Origin: Lewinella sp. IMCC34191
GTDB lineage: Bacteria; Bacteroidota; Bacteroidia; Chitinophagales; Saprospiraceae
DNA length: 64,000 nt
Direction: 5' to 3'
Assembly: GCF_003390935.1 (NCBI RefSeq)
Contig: NZ_QNQZ01000003.1
Coordinates: forward strand, 416,724 to 480,723
Both the position numbers and the translations under genes were made by a program. Of the stretch, positions 1 to 9,777 are shown one piece after another. Each line of letters starts with the position of its first letter. Position 1 is the stretch's first letter. Below the pieces are notes generated by a model. That model did no database searches, was not told the origin of the DNA, and was given only the letters and a program-made list of their open reading frames with translations.

Positions 1-622
1 CACTTACCTCGGTGGGGCTATCCATTTTGGCCAGATAGATGTCCTGCTGTACGTTCGTATTTCCATCCCAGCCCGACCAGGCAAAGTAGAGCTGCCCGTC
101 AATGTCCACGGGGCTACCGTCAATCGCCCACTTATCATCCGGCAGTTCCAGTTCACCGCGGTCTTCCCAGTTGTCCGACAGCGGGTCATCGTTTTCGTTG
201 GCCAGCACCCACATCCGGTGGTTGTCGTTGTTGCCGTCGCTGGCGGCGTAGTAGACGTACCAGGTCCCGTCGATGCGGTGAACTTCCGGTGCCCAGATCT
301 GGCTGGAGTTCATCCCCGAGGACGGCGGGGACCACACGGTCCGCGTGCGCGCGGCGGCGGTCCGCAATCCCGACATCTTGTCGGTTTCGATCAGCGTGAT
401 GTTGCGACCGGTGGTATAGGTCACGTAATACGTATCGCCCTCCTGGAAGACCCAGGGATCGGGCCCCACTTGATATACCGGATTGACAAAAGTAGCCTCG
501 GGCTCGGGTTCCGGCCCGGGCTGGGGCGTGTCGCTGTTTCCGGACGGGTCACAAGCCAAAAGTGTCGTAAGGAACAAGGCTAGCCACACAGGAAAACACT
601 TGAAATAGAAGGAAGAGAACAT
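1..622 (-). CDS. GH43-type glycoside hydrolase lipoprotein (3' part outside window)
   Basis: The gene runs off the left edge, so only about the first 207 residues are visible. The N-terminus is a lipoprotein signal with lipobox LLAC and Cys24, followed by a Pro/Glu-rich linker, which fits surface anchoring. The catalytic part looks like the five-bladed GH43 fold: GPDPWV holds the candidate base Asp55, IWAPEV lies near 110, and AIDGSPV carries Asp168, the usual pKa-tuning Asp. The general-acid Glu would lie beyond the edge. GH43 enzymes usually act on alpha-L-arabinosyl or beta-xylosyl linkages in arabinan or xylan; which one cannot be told here. The gene follows susD by 32 nt on the same strand and is probably the third gene of that operon. 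The ATG at 622 is the only start that keeps the signal peptide. Confidence 0.8.
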   Translation of the reverse strand, partial: MFSSFYFKCFPVWLALFLTTLLACDPSGNSDTPQPGPEPEPEATFVNPVYQVGPDPWVFQEGDTYYVTYTTGRNITLIETDKMSGLRTAAARTRTVWSPPSSGMNSSQIWAPEVHRIDGTWYVYYAASDGNNDNHRMWVLANENDDPLSDNWEDRGELELPDDKWAIDGSPVDIDGQLYFAWSGWDGNTNVQQDIYLAKMDSPTEVS

Positions 623-654
623 AGCGGAAGTTAAGTTGGAAAGCGACTGCTTGC

Positions 655-2172
655 TTACCAGTTGGGATTTTGCACCAGGTTGGGGTTGATGTCGAGGTCG
701 CGTTGGGGAATGGGAAGCAGGCCGTGTTTGTCCTGCTGAAAGTTAGCAAAGCCCCCGTCGCGGTCGGCTAATCCCGGGCCGAGGGCATTCCAGCGCTTGA
801 GGTCGTTGAAGCGGTGCCCCTCACCGGTGAGTTCCGTCAGGCGCTCGTGCTTGATCTGCTCCAGGAATGCCGCCTGGTCCAGGCCGGGACGCACCTCCGA
901 CAGCGGGGCCAGTCCGGCGCGTTCGCGGACGCGGTCTACATAAGCGTAGGCTTCTTCGGTGCGCCCTATGGCATTCAGACTTTCAGCGTACAGCAGCAGC
1001 ACGTCCGCGAAGCGGATGAAGCGGTAGTTATTCGGCGACCGAAAGCCCTCCTCGTTCTTGTAATCATCGTTCAGGAATTTGCGGAAGAAGACGCGGTCAC
1101 TCTCCCCGTACCGCTCCGCCCAAGACGTACCGTAGATGATCGAGGCCTCGGGGCCGGCGGGGTCCGTGTAGTTGTAGAGGTAAGTAGCGGCTACCCGTGG
1201 GTCCCGTTCTCCGGCTACGGTAGAGTCCTGCTCGAACTCGCCGATCACCCAGCGGAGGGCCTCCCCGTCGGCGTAGCCAACCCCGGGAGGCGCGTAAAAT
1301 TGCGCGATCGACGTGCCGTAGTTGTGGTTCGGGGTCTGCGTATCCTGATCGGTAAATTCAAGCGGGTTGTCGGCGTAGCCCCATTCCAGGACCGACTCGA
1401 CGTTGTATTCCGTCTGCGCGCTGAAGTTATCCGCGTAATTTTCGGTCAGGTCGTACAGACCGGCCCCCTCCCCGGTGAAGAAGAAATCCAGGGCATCCAC
1501 GGCATCCGCATAGCGACCGTTCTGCATGTACGCTTTGGCGAGCAAGGCCAGTGCGCCGCCGCGGGTAATCCGACCGAGATCGTCGGCCCCGTACTGCAGC
1601 GGCAGATTATCGGCGGCCATTTCGAGGTCGGCGATCACCTGTGCCCATACATCGTCTTCCGGGGAAGTCGGTGGCAGATCGTTGGGTGACGAGGGGGTGA
1701 GCTGCAGCGGCACGTTGCCCCACAGACTGGCGAGGTGGTAGTAATGCATGCCCCGGAAAAAGTGCGCTTCGCCCAGTACGCGGGCTTTCAGGTCCTCATC
1801 CATATCGATGTCGGGCACGTTAGCGAGCACCTGGTTGGCGCGGGAGATCCCGACGTAGTTATCGGCGTAGACATCCGTCATGGGACCGAAATTGGAGTTG
1901 GGCTGGATGAAGTTATTCATCGCGTTGGCCAACTCGGCCCACGGACTGGTGCTGGTACCGACGTCCGAACGCAGGTCGTACAGCATCGGCTGCCAGCGGG
2001 AAAATCCCGTACGGTGTAGCGTACTGTAGGCCGCGTTGATGCCCTGAACGGCATCGGTCCCGTCCTGCCAGAAACTGTCGTTGGTTATTTGGTTCGGATT
2101 GATGATGTCCAGTTCGTCCTGGCAGGAAGCGAGGGTCAGAACGGTACACAACAGATATAGTAAGCGATTCAT
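655..2172 (-). CDS. susD: SusD/RagB-family glycan-binding outer-membrane lipoprotein
   Basis: This is the surface lid that binds glycan and works with the SusC channel. The signal peptide ends in lipobox LTLASC with Cys17 followed by an acidic QDELD, a common surface-export context in Bacteroidota. The 505-residue length, the early FWQDGTDA region, the TPR-like middle (RGGALALLAKAYM) and the C-terminal RFIRFADVLLLYAE block are typical of SusD/RagB. It follows susC by 44 nt on the same strand. That gap contains a copy of the GC-rich interspersed element reading in the gene's direction, about 16 nt before the ATG. The family is clear; the bound glycan is unknown, although the adjacent GH43 enzyme suggests a pentose-containing polymer. 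Confidence 0.95.
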   Translation of the reverse strand: MNRLLYLLCTVLTLASCQDELDIINPNQITNDSFWQDGTDAVQGINAAYSTLHRTGFSRWQPMLYDLRSDVGTSTSPWAELANAMNNFIQPNSNFGPMTDVYADNYVGISRANQVLANVPDIDMDEDLKARVLGEAHFFRGMHYYHLASLWGNVPLQLTPSSPNDLPPTSPEDDVWAQVIADLEMAADNLPLQYGADDLGRITRGGALALLAKAYMQNGRYADAVDALDFFFTGEGAGLYDLTENYADNFSAQTEYNVESVLEWGYADNPLEFTDQDTQTPNHNYGTSIAQFYAPPGVGYADGEALRWVIGEFEQDSTVAGERDPRVAATYLYNYTDPAGPEASIIYGTSWAERYGESDRVFFRKFLNDDYKNEEGFRSPNNYRFIRFADVLLLYAESLNAIGRTEEAYAYVDRVRERAGLAPLSEVRPGLDQAAFLEQIKHERLTELTGEGHRFNDLKRWNALGPGLADRDGGFANFQQDKHGLLPIPQRDLDINPNLVQNPNW

Positions 2173-2187
2173 GATGTTATATTTTTT

Positions 2188-2209
2188 GGCGGCGGAGCGC
2201 AGGTAGAAG
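2188..2209 (-). repeat. GC-rich interspersed element, copy 1 (susC-susD gap)
   Basis: Read on the minus strand this is CTTCTACCTGCGCTCCGCCG followed by CC. It sits between the susC stop and the susD ATG and has the same orientation as the genes. It matches the core shared with the other copies in the window. Confidence 0.7.
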
Positions 2210-2216
2210 CCTTTTC

Positions 2217-5200
2217 CTAGAAGTTGAGATCCAGGCCAAGTGATACGATCCGACTCGACGGCCAGTTGCCGTTGTCGACGCCGCGTTCCAGGATCCCGTT
2301 GCCCTGTACGTCGGGGTCCAATCCCGTATATCCGGTCAGGGTAAATAGATTCTGCCCGGTGAGGTAGACGCGCAGGTTGCTGATATTCAGGCGGTCCAGG
2401 GTGCCGGTCGGCAGGGTGTAGCCGATCTGCAGGTTCCGCAGGCGGAAGTAAGAGCCGTCCTCCAGCCAGCGGTCGGTATTGCCGCGGGCGTTGTCGACCA
2501 GTCCCTGATCGTTGGTCGCCACCCCGATGCGGGGGTCGTCGGTGTTCGGATCGTCTGCGGTCCAGGGATTGATGTCGGAGCGGAAGTTGGTATTCTGGTA
2601 GGAGTCCAGCGAGGAGCGGACGCCGTTGTAAAGCGTATTGCCGAAGATGCCGATCAACTGCGCCGAGACATCGAAGTTGCCGTAAGACAGTCCGAGCTGG
2701 CCACCGAGTTGCAGGCTGGGCCAGGGCGATTCTCCGGTGAACGAGCGGTCCTGGTCCGTGATCTGCCCGTCACCGTCCACGTCGACGTAGCGGATGTCGC
2801 CGGGCTGGGCAAAGGGCTGGATAAGGTTTCCTTCCAGCGCGTGCTCATTGATCTCGGCCTGGTTCTGGAAGATGCCGTCGGTCTTCAGCAGGTACCATTC
2901 GCCGAGCGGCTCGCCTACGCGGGAACGGGTCAGTCCCGTTTGGATGTAGTCGATGCCTTCCCCCCGGTTACCCACCGATTTAACGGTGTTGTTGATGGTG
3001 GTCAGGTTGAAGCCGATGTTGAACTGTACCCGGTCCAGCTGTTGGCGGTAGTTGGCTTCGAATTCGAGTCCGGTATTCTGGATGGAACCGGCGTTTACCG
3101 GTGGGCTGCCCCCCAGGTTACCGAGATAGGTAGCCACCGGAAGGTTGGTCACCAGGGCGTCCTCCGAGAGGATGTGGTAGTAATTCGCCGACAGCGTCAG
3201 GCGGTAATCGAGGATGGCAGCCTCCACCCCGTAGTTCTGCGACTTGCGATTTTCCCACCGAAGGTCCGGATTGACCAGGCCCGCCTGGGTGGCACCGACC
3301 TGGACGGTTCCGAGAATAGCCCGGGGGTTGTTGTTGATTGTTCCCCGCCAGTCCCAGGAGCCGAGCGTCACGATCCCCAGCGTACCGTAGGAAGCATTGA
3401 ACTTCAGATCGTCGATCCAGGGGACCCGGAAGAAGTCCTCCTTGCTGATTCGCCAGCTGGCGGCTACCGACGGGAATAGCCCGGTCCGGTTATCCCGGCT
3501 GAAGCGGCTGTCCTGGTCGACCCGCCCGGTAAGGGTCAGGTAGTACTTCTGGGCATAATTGTAGTTAAAACGGCCGAGAAAGCCGATCGTCCGGTAATCG
3601 GTGGAGACACCACCCTCCGCCAGCGATTCCCCGGTAGCCGAGTTGATCTGCTCGAAAGGATCGCCGCCGCTCTCCACGATGTCGCTGCGGGAGGCAAAGG
3701 TGTAATTCCGCTGGGTCTGCTGGTCAGACGTTCCGATCACCGCGCTGATGTTGTGCTCGCCAAAGGCGCGGTCGAAGTTCAGCGTGTGCTCCATCAGCAG
3801 GCTGGAGAACTGCGACCGGTTGTCCTGGATGCTGCTCGGACGTACGGCCGCGTTAAACTGGGTGATACCGAAGCGGCGTAGTCCCTTGGCGAAGTCGTCG
3901 CTATTCTCGAGGCCTACGTTGAATTTATAGCGCAGTCCCTTCAGCAGTTCCACCTGCACGTAGGCGTTACCGATGAGTTTGAGGTAGTTTATTTTTTCCC
4001 GGAGCAGGTCAGTCACCGCTACCTGGTTCTTAGCGTAGCTGACGGCATCGACCGTACCGATCCCCCACCCTCCGGGGTTGGTGTCGGAGATGTACCGGTC
4101 GCCGCGCACGGGGATGACGGGCAACATCGTCACCATATCGTAGAAGGGGTTACCGGTGTCAAACCCGCCGAGGGGCTGCTGGATGTTGTTGTTGGTCAGC
4201 ACGAGGTTTTCGCCCACGGTGATTCGGCCCAGATCCAGCGTGCTGTTCACCCGGAAAGCCGTACGGTTGAAGCCGCGACCGATGATGACGCCCTCGTTCC
4301 GGAAGTGGCTGCCGGATAAGAAGTACTTCAGGTTGTCGGAGCCGCCGGAGGCCGACAGGTTCGCGTCTAGCGTACTCCCCGTCCGGATGACCTCATCCTG
4401 CCAGTCGGTATCGATGCTCGGGTCGAAGTCGTCGCCCACCGAAGCCGGCACTTCCAATCCGGAATTCCGGTAGCTGGTCCGCTGCAATTCGGCGAAGCCC
4501 GCCGCGTCCATCACGTCCCACCGCTGGGGAATGGTTTGGATACCGGTCGTCACGCTCAGGGACGGCCGGATAGGTCCTTTGCGACCCGACTTGGTCGTAA
4601 TGATGATCACCCCGTTGGCCGCGCGGGAACCGTAGATGGCCGCAGCGGAAGCATCCTTCAGGATCTGGACGCTCTCGATGTCGTTATTATTAAAAGTGAC
4701 GTTCGCGTCGGCGATCATGCCGTCGATGACGTACAGCGGACTGGTATTCACGAAGCTCGCCGCGCCGCGGATTTCGATCACGGCCCCCGATCCCGGTGCC
4801 CCGCCGTTGCGTACGGTAATGCCCGACGCCAGGCCCTGTAGGGATTCAGCGAGGGAGTTTGATACCGTTTTATTGATCTGCTCGGAGGGCACCACCGCCG
4901 TAGCCCCGGTCAGGTCGGATCGCTTCACTTCCTGATAGCCGATCACGACGACCTCGCCCAGGTTGCTGATGTTTTCGCTCAGGTCAATGTCGAAGCTAGT
5001 CTGGCCGGCCACCGCGATCGTGCGGGGCGTATAACCGACGTAAGTCACCTGGAGACTATCGGTTGCCTGTACTTCCTCTAGCGTGAAGCCGCCGTCGATG
5101 TCGGTGACGGTACCCCGTGTCGTTCCTTTCACGGTAACGGTCGCGCCGATAAGCGGACCGTCGTCGTCGGAGACGGTACCGGATACCGTTAGAAGGTCCT

Positions 5201-5273
5201 GGGCATGGAGCAACCCGCCGCTGGAAAGCAGGCACGCCCATAAGCATACCTGGAGAAGATGTTTCATTCGCAT
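2217..5273 (-). CDS. susC: SusC/RagA-family TonB-dependent outer-membrane transporter
   Basis: TonB-dependent channel that imports oligosaccharides captured by SusD. In order it has a signal peptide ending near LLHAQ, a carboxypeptidase-regulatory-like beta-sandwich at about 28-105 (SGTVSDDDGPLIGATV), the conserved GEVVVIGYQ segment, a plug domain with IEIRGAASFVNTSPLYVIDG and the SRAANGVIIITTKSG motif, then a long barrel ending in the aromatic terminus LGLDLNF. At about 1018 residues it is normal for SusC. ATGs at 5273 and 5267 both keep the signal peptide; I chose the first. It heads a susC-susD-GH43 operon and is divergent from the HTCS regulator, the usual arrangement for a two-component controlled utilisation locus. 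Confidence 0.96.
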   Translation of the reverse strand: MRMKHLLQVCLWACLLSSGGLLHAQDLLTVSGTVSDDDGPLIGATVTVKGTTRGTVTDIDGGFTLEEVQATDSLQVTYVGYTPRTIAVAGQTSFDIDLSENISNLGEVVVIGYQEVKRSDLTGATAVVPSEQINKTVSNSLAESLQGLASGITVRNGGAPGSGAVIEIRGAASFVNTSPLYVIDGMIADANVTFNNNDIESVQILKDASAAAIYGSRAANGVIIITTKSGRKGPIRPSLSVTTGIQTIPQRWDVMDAAGFAELQRTSYRNSGLEVPASVGDDFDPSIDTDWQDEVIRTGSTLDANLSASGGSDNLKYFLSGSHFRNEGVIIGRGFNRTAFRVNSTLDLGRITVGENLVLTNNNIQQPLGGFDTGNPFYDMVTMLPVIPVRGDRYISDTNPGGWGIGTVDAVSYAKNQVAVTDLLREKINYLKLIGNAYVQVELLKGLRYKFNVGLENSDDFAKGLRRFGITQFNAAVRPSSIQDNRSQFSSLLMEHTLNFDRAFGEHNISAVIGTSDQQTQRNYTFASRSDIVESGGDPFEQINSATGESLAEGGVSTDYRTIGFLGRFNYNYAQKYYLTLTGRVDQDSRFSRDNRTGLFPSVAASWRISKEDFFRVPWIDDLKFNASYGTLGIVTLGSWDWRGTINNNPRAILGTVQVGATQAGLVNPDLRWENRKSQNYGVEAAILDYRLTLSANYYHILSEDALVTNLPVATYLGNLGGSPPVNAGSIQNTGLEFEANYRQQLDRVQFNIGFNLTTINNTVKSVGNRGEGIDYIQTGLTRSRVGEPLGEWYLLKTDGIFQNQAEINEHALEGNLIQPFAQPGDIRYVDVDGDGQITDQDRSFTGESPWPSLQLGGQLGLSYGNFDVSAQLIGIFGNTLYNGVRSSLDSYQNTNFRSDINPWTADDPNTDDPRIGVATNDQGLVDNARGNTDRWLEDGSYFRLRNLQIGYTLPTGTLDRLNISNLRVYLTGQNLFTLTGYTGLDPDVQGNGILERGVDNGNWPSSRIVSLGLDLNF

Positions 5274-5308
5274 GATCAATTGTATTAAAGAGTAGCAATC
5301 GAATCGTT

Positions 5309-5325
5309 CGCAATTATTTATTGCG
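5309..5325. promoter_or_regulatory. Inverted repeat, candidate operator upstream of susC
   Basis: CGCAAT, five bases, then ATTGCG. It lies about 36 bp before the susC start. It may be a binding site for the AraC-type output domain of the adjacent HTCS, but AraC sites are often direct repeats, so this is only a candidate. Confidence 0.3.
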
Positions 5326-5516
5326 ACACAACGGAAAGCCGACTTTTATTCTGTGGGCCAATGTATTACATCCCCATACATTCCAATCCGACGCCCTGAA
5401 TCAATTCTTCCACAATCCGTTGCGTCCACGCCGATAGCCGCCATTTTGCTGCGATCTGAATCAATTTGTGGAGAGGATGAAACGGATTGCTGTGTCCTTT
5501 CTACGGATAAAAGACT

Positions 5517-5540
5517 TTATACCTGCGCCCCGCCGCCCGC
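5517..5540 (+). repeat. GC-rich interspersed element, copy 2 (upstream of HTCS)
   Basis: Contains ATACCTGCGCCCCGCCGCCC on the plus strand, in the direction of the HTCS gene, about 65 bp before its ATG and just upstream of a -7-like TATTTTAG. Confidence 0.65.
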
Positions 5541-5604
5541 GCCTGTCGTATTTTAGATACATTAGCCTGAGCCGCTATCCTGAAGGGCAGAGGCGGGATT
5601 GATT

Positions 5605-8600
5605 ATGCAATTACCGAAATACACATCGTGGTTTTACGGGAAGCGTCGCCTGCTCCTGCTGGTCGTGCTACTTTGGCTGGTGGGATATGGGGCAGACATG
5701 AGATCCCAGCCCTACTATTTCATTAATTACGAAGTCGCCGACGGCTTATCGCATAACACGATCCACTGCGCCGCGCAGGACAGCCTGGGCTTTATGTGGT
5801 TCGGCACGAAAAACGGACTGAACCGCTTTGACGGCTACGAATTCCGGTGGTACCAGGCCGATAGCACCACCTCGGGTACGCTCGGTAGTAACTTTATCGA
5901 ATGCCTTGAATTCGCGAACGGGCGACTCTGGGTGGGTACGGACGACGGGCTTTTTAGCGGTGATGCGTACGGTACCCGCTTTACGTTGGTACCGGGCACG
6001 GAGGACATACCGATTCTGGACATCGCTCCCGCCCCGAACGGCGACATCTGGGTTATTGCCGACCAGATATTGCGACGCATAAACGCACGCACCGGGGAGG
6101 AAACCGGACGGTACGACAGCGGCGAATTCGGTCCGGCACTGCGGGTCGACGTCTCCGGCGCCGGCGCCGTTTATCTCGCGACGGACAGGCAACTGTTCCG
6201 TTATCTCCCGGAGGAAGACCGCTTCGAGCCGCTGGCGCTCTCCTTCCCTACCGAGACCGATTATCCCCTGCGGTTTTCGTCGATCTACGCGGCCTCCGAG
6301 ACCAGCCTGGCCGTGGGTACGGTAAGTCACGGGGCTTTTTTGGTCGACCTGCCGGCAGGCACCGTCGTACCGCTCACGGGCGGGACGGAACGCCGGTACG
6401 TACGAGACTTTTTACTCCTTGGCAATGACCTCTGGATCGGAACCGAGGACGGCATATATATTTATAACCTCCTCACCGCGTCCAGCCAGCATCTGCGCAA
6501 GGACCCGGCGGAACCCTACGGGCTTACCGATAACGCCATCTATAGCCTGTATGCCGATCGCGAGGGCGGTGTCTGGATCGGTAGTTATTTCCGGGGCATC
6601 CATTACTACAGCCCGGCCCTGACCGGTTTTGAAAAATTCCTGCCGGTACCCGGAGAAAATTCGGTCAGCGGGATGGCGGTGCGGGAAATGCAACGGGACG
6701 GTAACGGGCAGCTTTGGATAGGCACCGAGGATGCCGGGCTGAACCGTTATGACCCGGAGACGGGTCAATTCACCCACTTTGCCCTGCAGGCGGGGGAGGG
6801 TACGGAAACCGTGACGAATATTCACGGGATACTGGTAGTCGGGGATGAAGTGTGGGTCGGGACCTTTCAGAATGGCCTATTCATCCTCGACGCCGAAACG
6901 GGCGCGGTCAAGCGTCACCGCATGGCGGGAGAGGCGAGCGGACTCCGAAGCAACTTCATTTTTTCCCTCTACCTGACGGATGACGGTACGGTGATTGCCC
7001 TCACGGCATCCGGTCTGCAACGTTACGACCCCGTGCTGGACAGCTTCGTGCTGCTCGAAGGCTTTCCGCCCGACTACTTCTACACCTCCTTTTTGGAGGA
7101 CAGCCGCGGTGAACGGTGGGCGGGTACGTACTGGGACGGTTTATTCCATTACGACCCGCGGGAAAAGGGCACCATAGCGTATAACACCGGCATCGCCGGC
7201 CGGCAACTCGGAAACGATGCCATCAACGGCATCTTCGAAGACAGCGATCGCAACATCTGGATCCCAACCGAGAACGGGGTGAATAAGATCGATCATGCGA
7301 GCGGGGCCGTAAGCCGCTATGGCAAATCGGACGGCTTTCCCAGCAACGTCTTCTACGCCGTGCAGGAAGATGCGCGGGGGAAGTTGTGGATGAGTACGGC
7401 CAACGGCCTGGCCTGTTATCATCCGGAAAGCGGACGGGTGGACACCTACGGTGCGGAGAATGGCCTGCCCAGCAACCAGTTCAATTACAACTCCGCGCTG
7501 ACCGATACTACTGGCCGGATGTATTTCGGCACGGTGGAGGGCTTCGTGTCCTTCGACCCCTACGACATCCGATTCAGCAAACAGGACCCCCCGGATCAAT
7601 TGGTGCTTAGTAATCTGGAGATTCCCGCCGCCCGGAGCGGGGAGGCAGCGATCGCCTACCGGGAGGCGCTGGCTACGGGGCGTGTAGACCTTCCCTACGA
7701 CCGCTCGACCTTTAACCTGTCCTTTTCCGCGCTGGAGTATACCTCCCCCAAACTCACGGAGTACCAGTATGCCATTAGTGGGCTCAACGGCGGCTGGATC
7801 GACCTCGGGTACACGAACGAGATCCACTTCACCGACCTGCAAGCGGGCCATTACGGACTGCGGCTGCGGGTACGCGGCCACAACAGCGAGTGGAGCGCCC
7901 CCACCGATTTCCTTCAACTCACGATTGCTCCACCGTGGTGGCGCAGCGGATGGGCCTATGCGGCCTACGTTACCCTGGGGCTGGTAGTTGGATGGGTGTT
8001 GCTCCTCCTGTATCATCGCTATAATAAAGACAAGGCTGATCAGCGGCAACGGCTATTCGAGCACGAGAAAGAGAAGGAACTCTACCGGGCGAAAATTGAG
8101 TTCTTCACGAATATCTCCCACGAAATCCTGACGCCCCTTACCCTGATTCAGAACCCGGTGGACAAAGCGTTGCACCACGCGGAGGGGGACGAGCGGATGT
8201 ACCCGCTGCTCCATATGGTACAGCGGAACACTACCCGCCTGGTCAATCTGGTCCGGCAACTGCTAGACTTCCGGAAGATGGAGATGGCCACCCCTACCCT
8301 CTCGTTCGTAAGGGTGGACGTCACCGCCCTCCTCCAGGATACCCTGGACCGCTACGCCGCGGATGCCCGTGAACGAAATATGACCGTCCGGCTGCAAGCG
8401 TCGGCCGATCCCCTGTACGCCTACGTCGACGAAGAGGCCTTCCGCAAAATTTCCGGCAACCTGCTGGAGAACGCGCTGAAGTACGGAGAACGGCTGGTTG
8501 AGGTCCGGCTGTCCAGTTCGGAAAGTGACCTCACCCTCTGCATCTACAACGATGGGACGTCGATACCTGCCACCGAACGGGAGAATATCCTGCGCCCCTT

Positions 8601-9606
8601 CTACCGCCTTCCCGGGCATGAAGACGAGCCGGGTACCGGTTTGGGGCTACCCCTTGCGCATTCTCTGGCCGAGCTACACGGCGGCAGCCTCACGGTGGAC
8701 CCGACGACTACCGACGGCACTACCTTCGTCGTATCCCTGCCCATTCACCACCGGGACGGCTTCGAGCTACCCGCAGGCGTGCCCGCAGTTGCCGTCTCGA
8801 GAACGGGTGAGGCCGCCCTGGCAAGCCCTGCCGGCCCGACGTCTGCGACCGTGCTGCTCGTAGAAGACAACGCCGACCTCTTAGCATTCACGGCGAAAGA
8901 ATTGTCGGGGCACTTTACCATCCTGCAGGCGACCAACGGGGCCGAGGCACTCGAACGGCTGGAGGAGCATACGGTGCAGCTTGTTGTCAGCGACGTCAAG
9001 ATGCCGCGGGTAGACGGCTATACGCTGTGCGAGGCAATCAAATCAGACGTCAAATACAGCCATCTGCCGATCATTCTCCTCACCTCCCGCAACGAATACA
9101 GCTCCGAACTCGCGGGGTTAGAGCACGGCGCCGACGCCTACATCACGAAGCCCTTCGTGATCGATTACCTGCGCGCCCGCATCCGCAATTTGCTGGATAA
9201 CCGGGCCCGTATCGTCGACCACTTCGGTCGCAGCCCGCTGGCCCACCTTCAGACCATCGCGCAGAGCCCGGTCGACGAAGACTTCACCCGCAAACTCGAC
9301 GCCGTCATCCAGGACAACATTACCGACCCGGACCTGAACGTAGAAACCCTGGCCGAACGAATGCACATGAGCCGGTCCACCCTCTACCGGAAGATCCGCG
9401 ACATCAGCGACTCCAACCCCAACGAATTGATCAACCTCGTACGCCTGAAGAAGGCCGCCGAGCTGCTCCGCACCCGGCAATACAAGGTCTACGAAGTGGC
9501 TAATATGGTCGGCTACAATTCCGCCACCAGCTTCGGCCGCAATTTCAAAAAGCAGTTCAACGTCTCCCCCGGCGACTACGCCAAATCGGACGACCTGGTC
9601 ACCTAG
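5605..9606 (+). CDS. Hybrid two-component system sensor/regulator (HTCS) of the SusCD locus
   Basis: One-protein signalling system of about 1333 residues that senses glycan fragments in the periplasm and activates the neighbouring operon. Order: N-terminal signal/anchor; a propeller sensor with repeated Reg_prop motifs (MWFGTKNGLNRFDG, LWIGTEDAGLNRYD, IWIPTENGVNKID); a Y_Y_Y domain near 715-765; a membrane span near 782-804; HisKA with His839 in NISHEILTPL; an ATPase domain with NLLENALKYGE; a receiver with phosphoacceptor Asp1130 (SDVKMP); and a C-terminal AraC helix-turn-helix ending VSPGDYAK. The H-box has Leu where Arg is usual. The first ATG at 5605 is used; a TTG lies six bases upstream. 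It is divergent from susC. Ligand and target site are inferred from context. Confidence 0.95.
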   Translation: MQLPKYTSWFYGKRRLLLLVVLLWLVGYGADMRSQPYYFINYEVADGLSHNTIHCAAQDSLGFMWFGTKNGLNRFDGYEFRWYQADSTTSGTLGSNFIECLEFANGRLWVGTDDGLFSGDAYGTRFTLVPGTEDIPILDIAPAPNGDIWVIADQILRRINARTGEETGRYDSGEFGPALRVDVSGAGAVYLATDRQLFRYLPEEDRFEPLALSFPTETDYPLRFSSIYAASETSLAVGTVSHGAFLVDLPAGTVVPLTGGTERRYVRDFLLLGNDLWIGTEDGIYIYNLLTASSQHLRKDPAEPYGLTDNAIYSLYADREGGVWIGSYFRGIHYYSPALTGFEKFLPVPGENSVSGMAVREMQRDGNGQLWIGTEDAGLNRYDPETGQFTHFALQAGEGTETVTNIHGILVVGDEVWVGTFQNGLFILDAETGAVKRHRMAGEASGLRSNFIFSLYLTDDGTVIALTASGLQRYDPVLDSFVLLEGFPPDYFYTSFLEDSRGERWAGTYWDGLFHYDPREKGTIAYNTGIAGRQLGNDAINGIFEDSDRNIWIPTENGVNKIDHASGAVSRYGKSDGFPSNVFYAVQEDARGKLWMSTANGLACYHPESGRVDTYGAENGLPSNQFNYNSALTDTTGRMYFGTVEGFVSFDPYDIRFSKQDPPDQLVLSNLEIPAARSGEAAIAYREALATGRVDLPYDRSTFNLSFSALEYTSPKLTEYQYAISGLNGGWIDLGYTNEIHFTDLQAGHYGLRLRVRGHNSEWSAPTDFLQLTIAPPWWRSGWAYAAYVTLGLVVGWVLLLLYHRYNKDKADQRQRLFEHEKEKELYRAKIEFFTNISHEILTPLTLIQNPVDKALHHAEGDERMYPLLHMVQRNTTRLVNLVRQLLDFRKMEMATPTLSFVRVDVTALLQDTLDRYAADARERNMTVRLQASADPLYAYVDEEAFRKISGNLLENALKYGERLVEVRLSSSESDLTLCIYNDGTSIPATERENILRPFYRLPGHEDEPGTGLGLPLAHSLAELHGGSLTVDPTTTDGTTFVVSLPIHHRDGFELPAGVPAVAVSRTGEAALASPAGPTSATVLLVEDNADLLAFTAKELSGHFTILQATNGAEALERLEEHTVQLVVSDVKMPRVDGYTLCEAIKSDVKYSHLPIILLTSRNEYSSELAGLEHGADAYITKPFVIDYLRARIRNLLDNRARIVDHFGRSPLAHLQTIAQSPVDEDFTRKLDAVIQDNITDPDLNVETLAERMHMSRSTLYRKIRDISDSNPNELINLVRLKKAAELLRTRQYKVYEVANMVGYNSATSFGRNFKKQFNVSPGDYAKSDDLVT

Positions 9607-9777
9607 CTGCGCAAGCTTCGTGTACCGCGACCAGCCGGCAGACCAGCTCCGCTGGGCGGACGGCTGATGACCAAAACGACAGTGCGGCAGCCGGCCCAAT
9701 GCCAACCACCGCACTACCGACTAACAGCGACCGCAGGGAGCTACTACTCCGGATGGCGAAGCCAGCCGACTACCGTA

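Larger units (their letters stand above)
5274..5604. promoter_or_regulatory. Divergent control region between susC and the HTCS gene
   Basis: This 331 bp gap has no plausible gene. It must hold the promoters of the susC operon (left) and the sensor gene (right). Visible features are a perfect 6-bp inverted repeat with a 5-nt spacer near susC (5309-5325), one copy of the GC-rich interspersed element (5517-5540) and, just after it, TATTTTAG at 5549-5556, a fair match to the Bacteroidota -7 box for the rightward gene. Confidence 0.6.
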
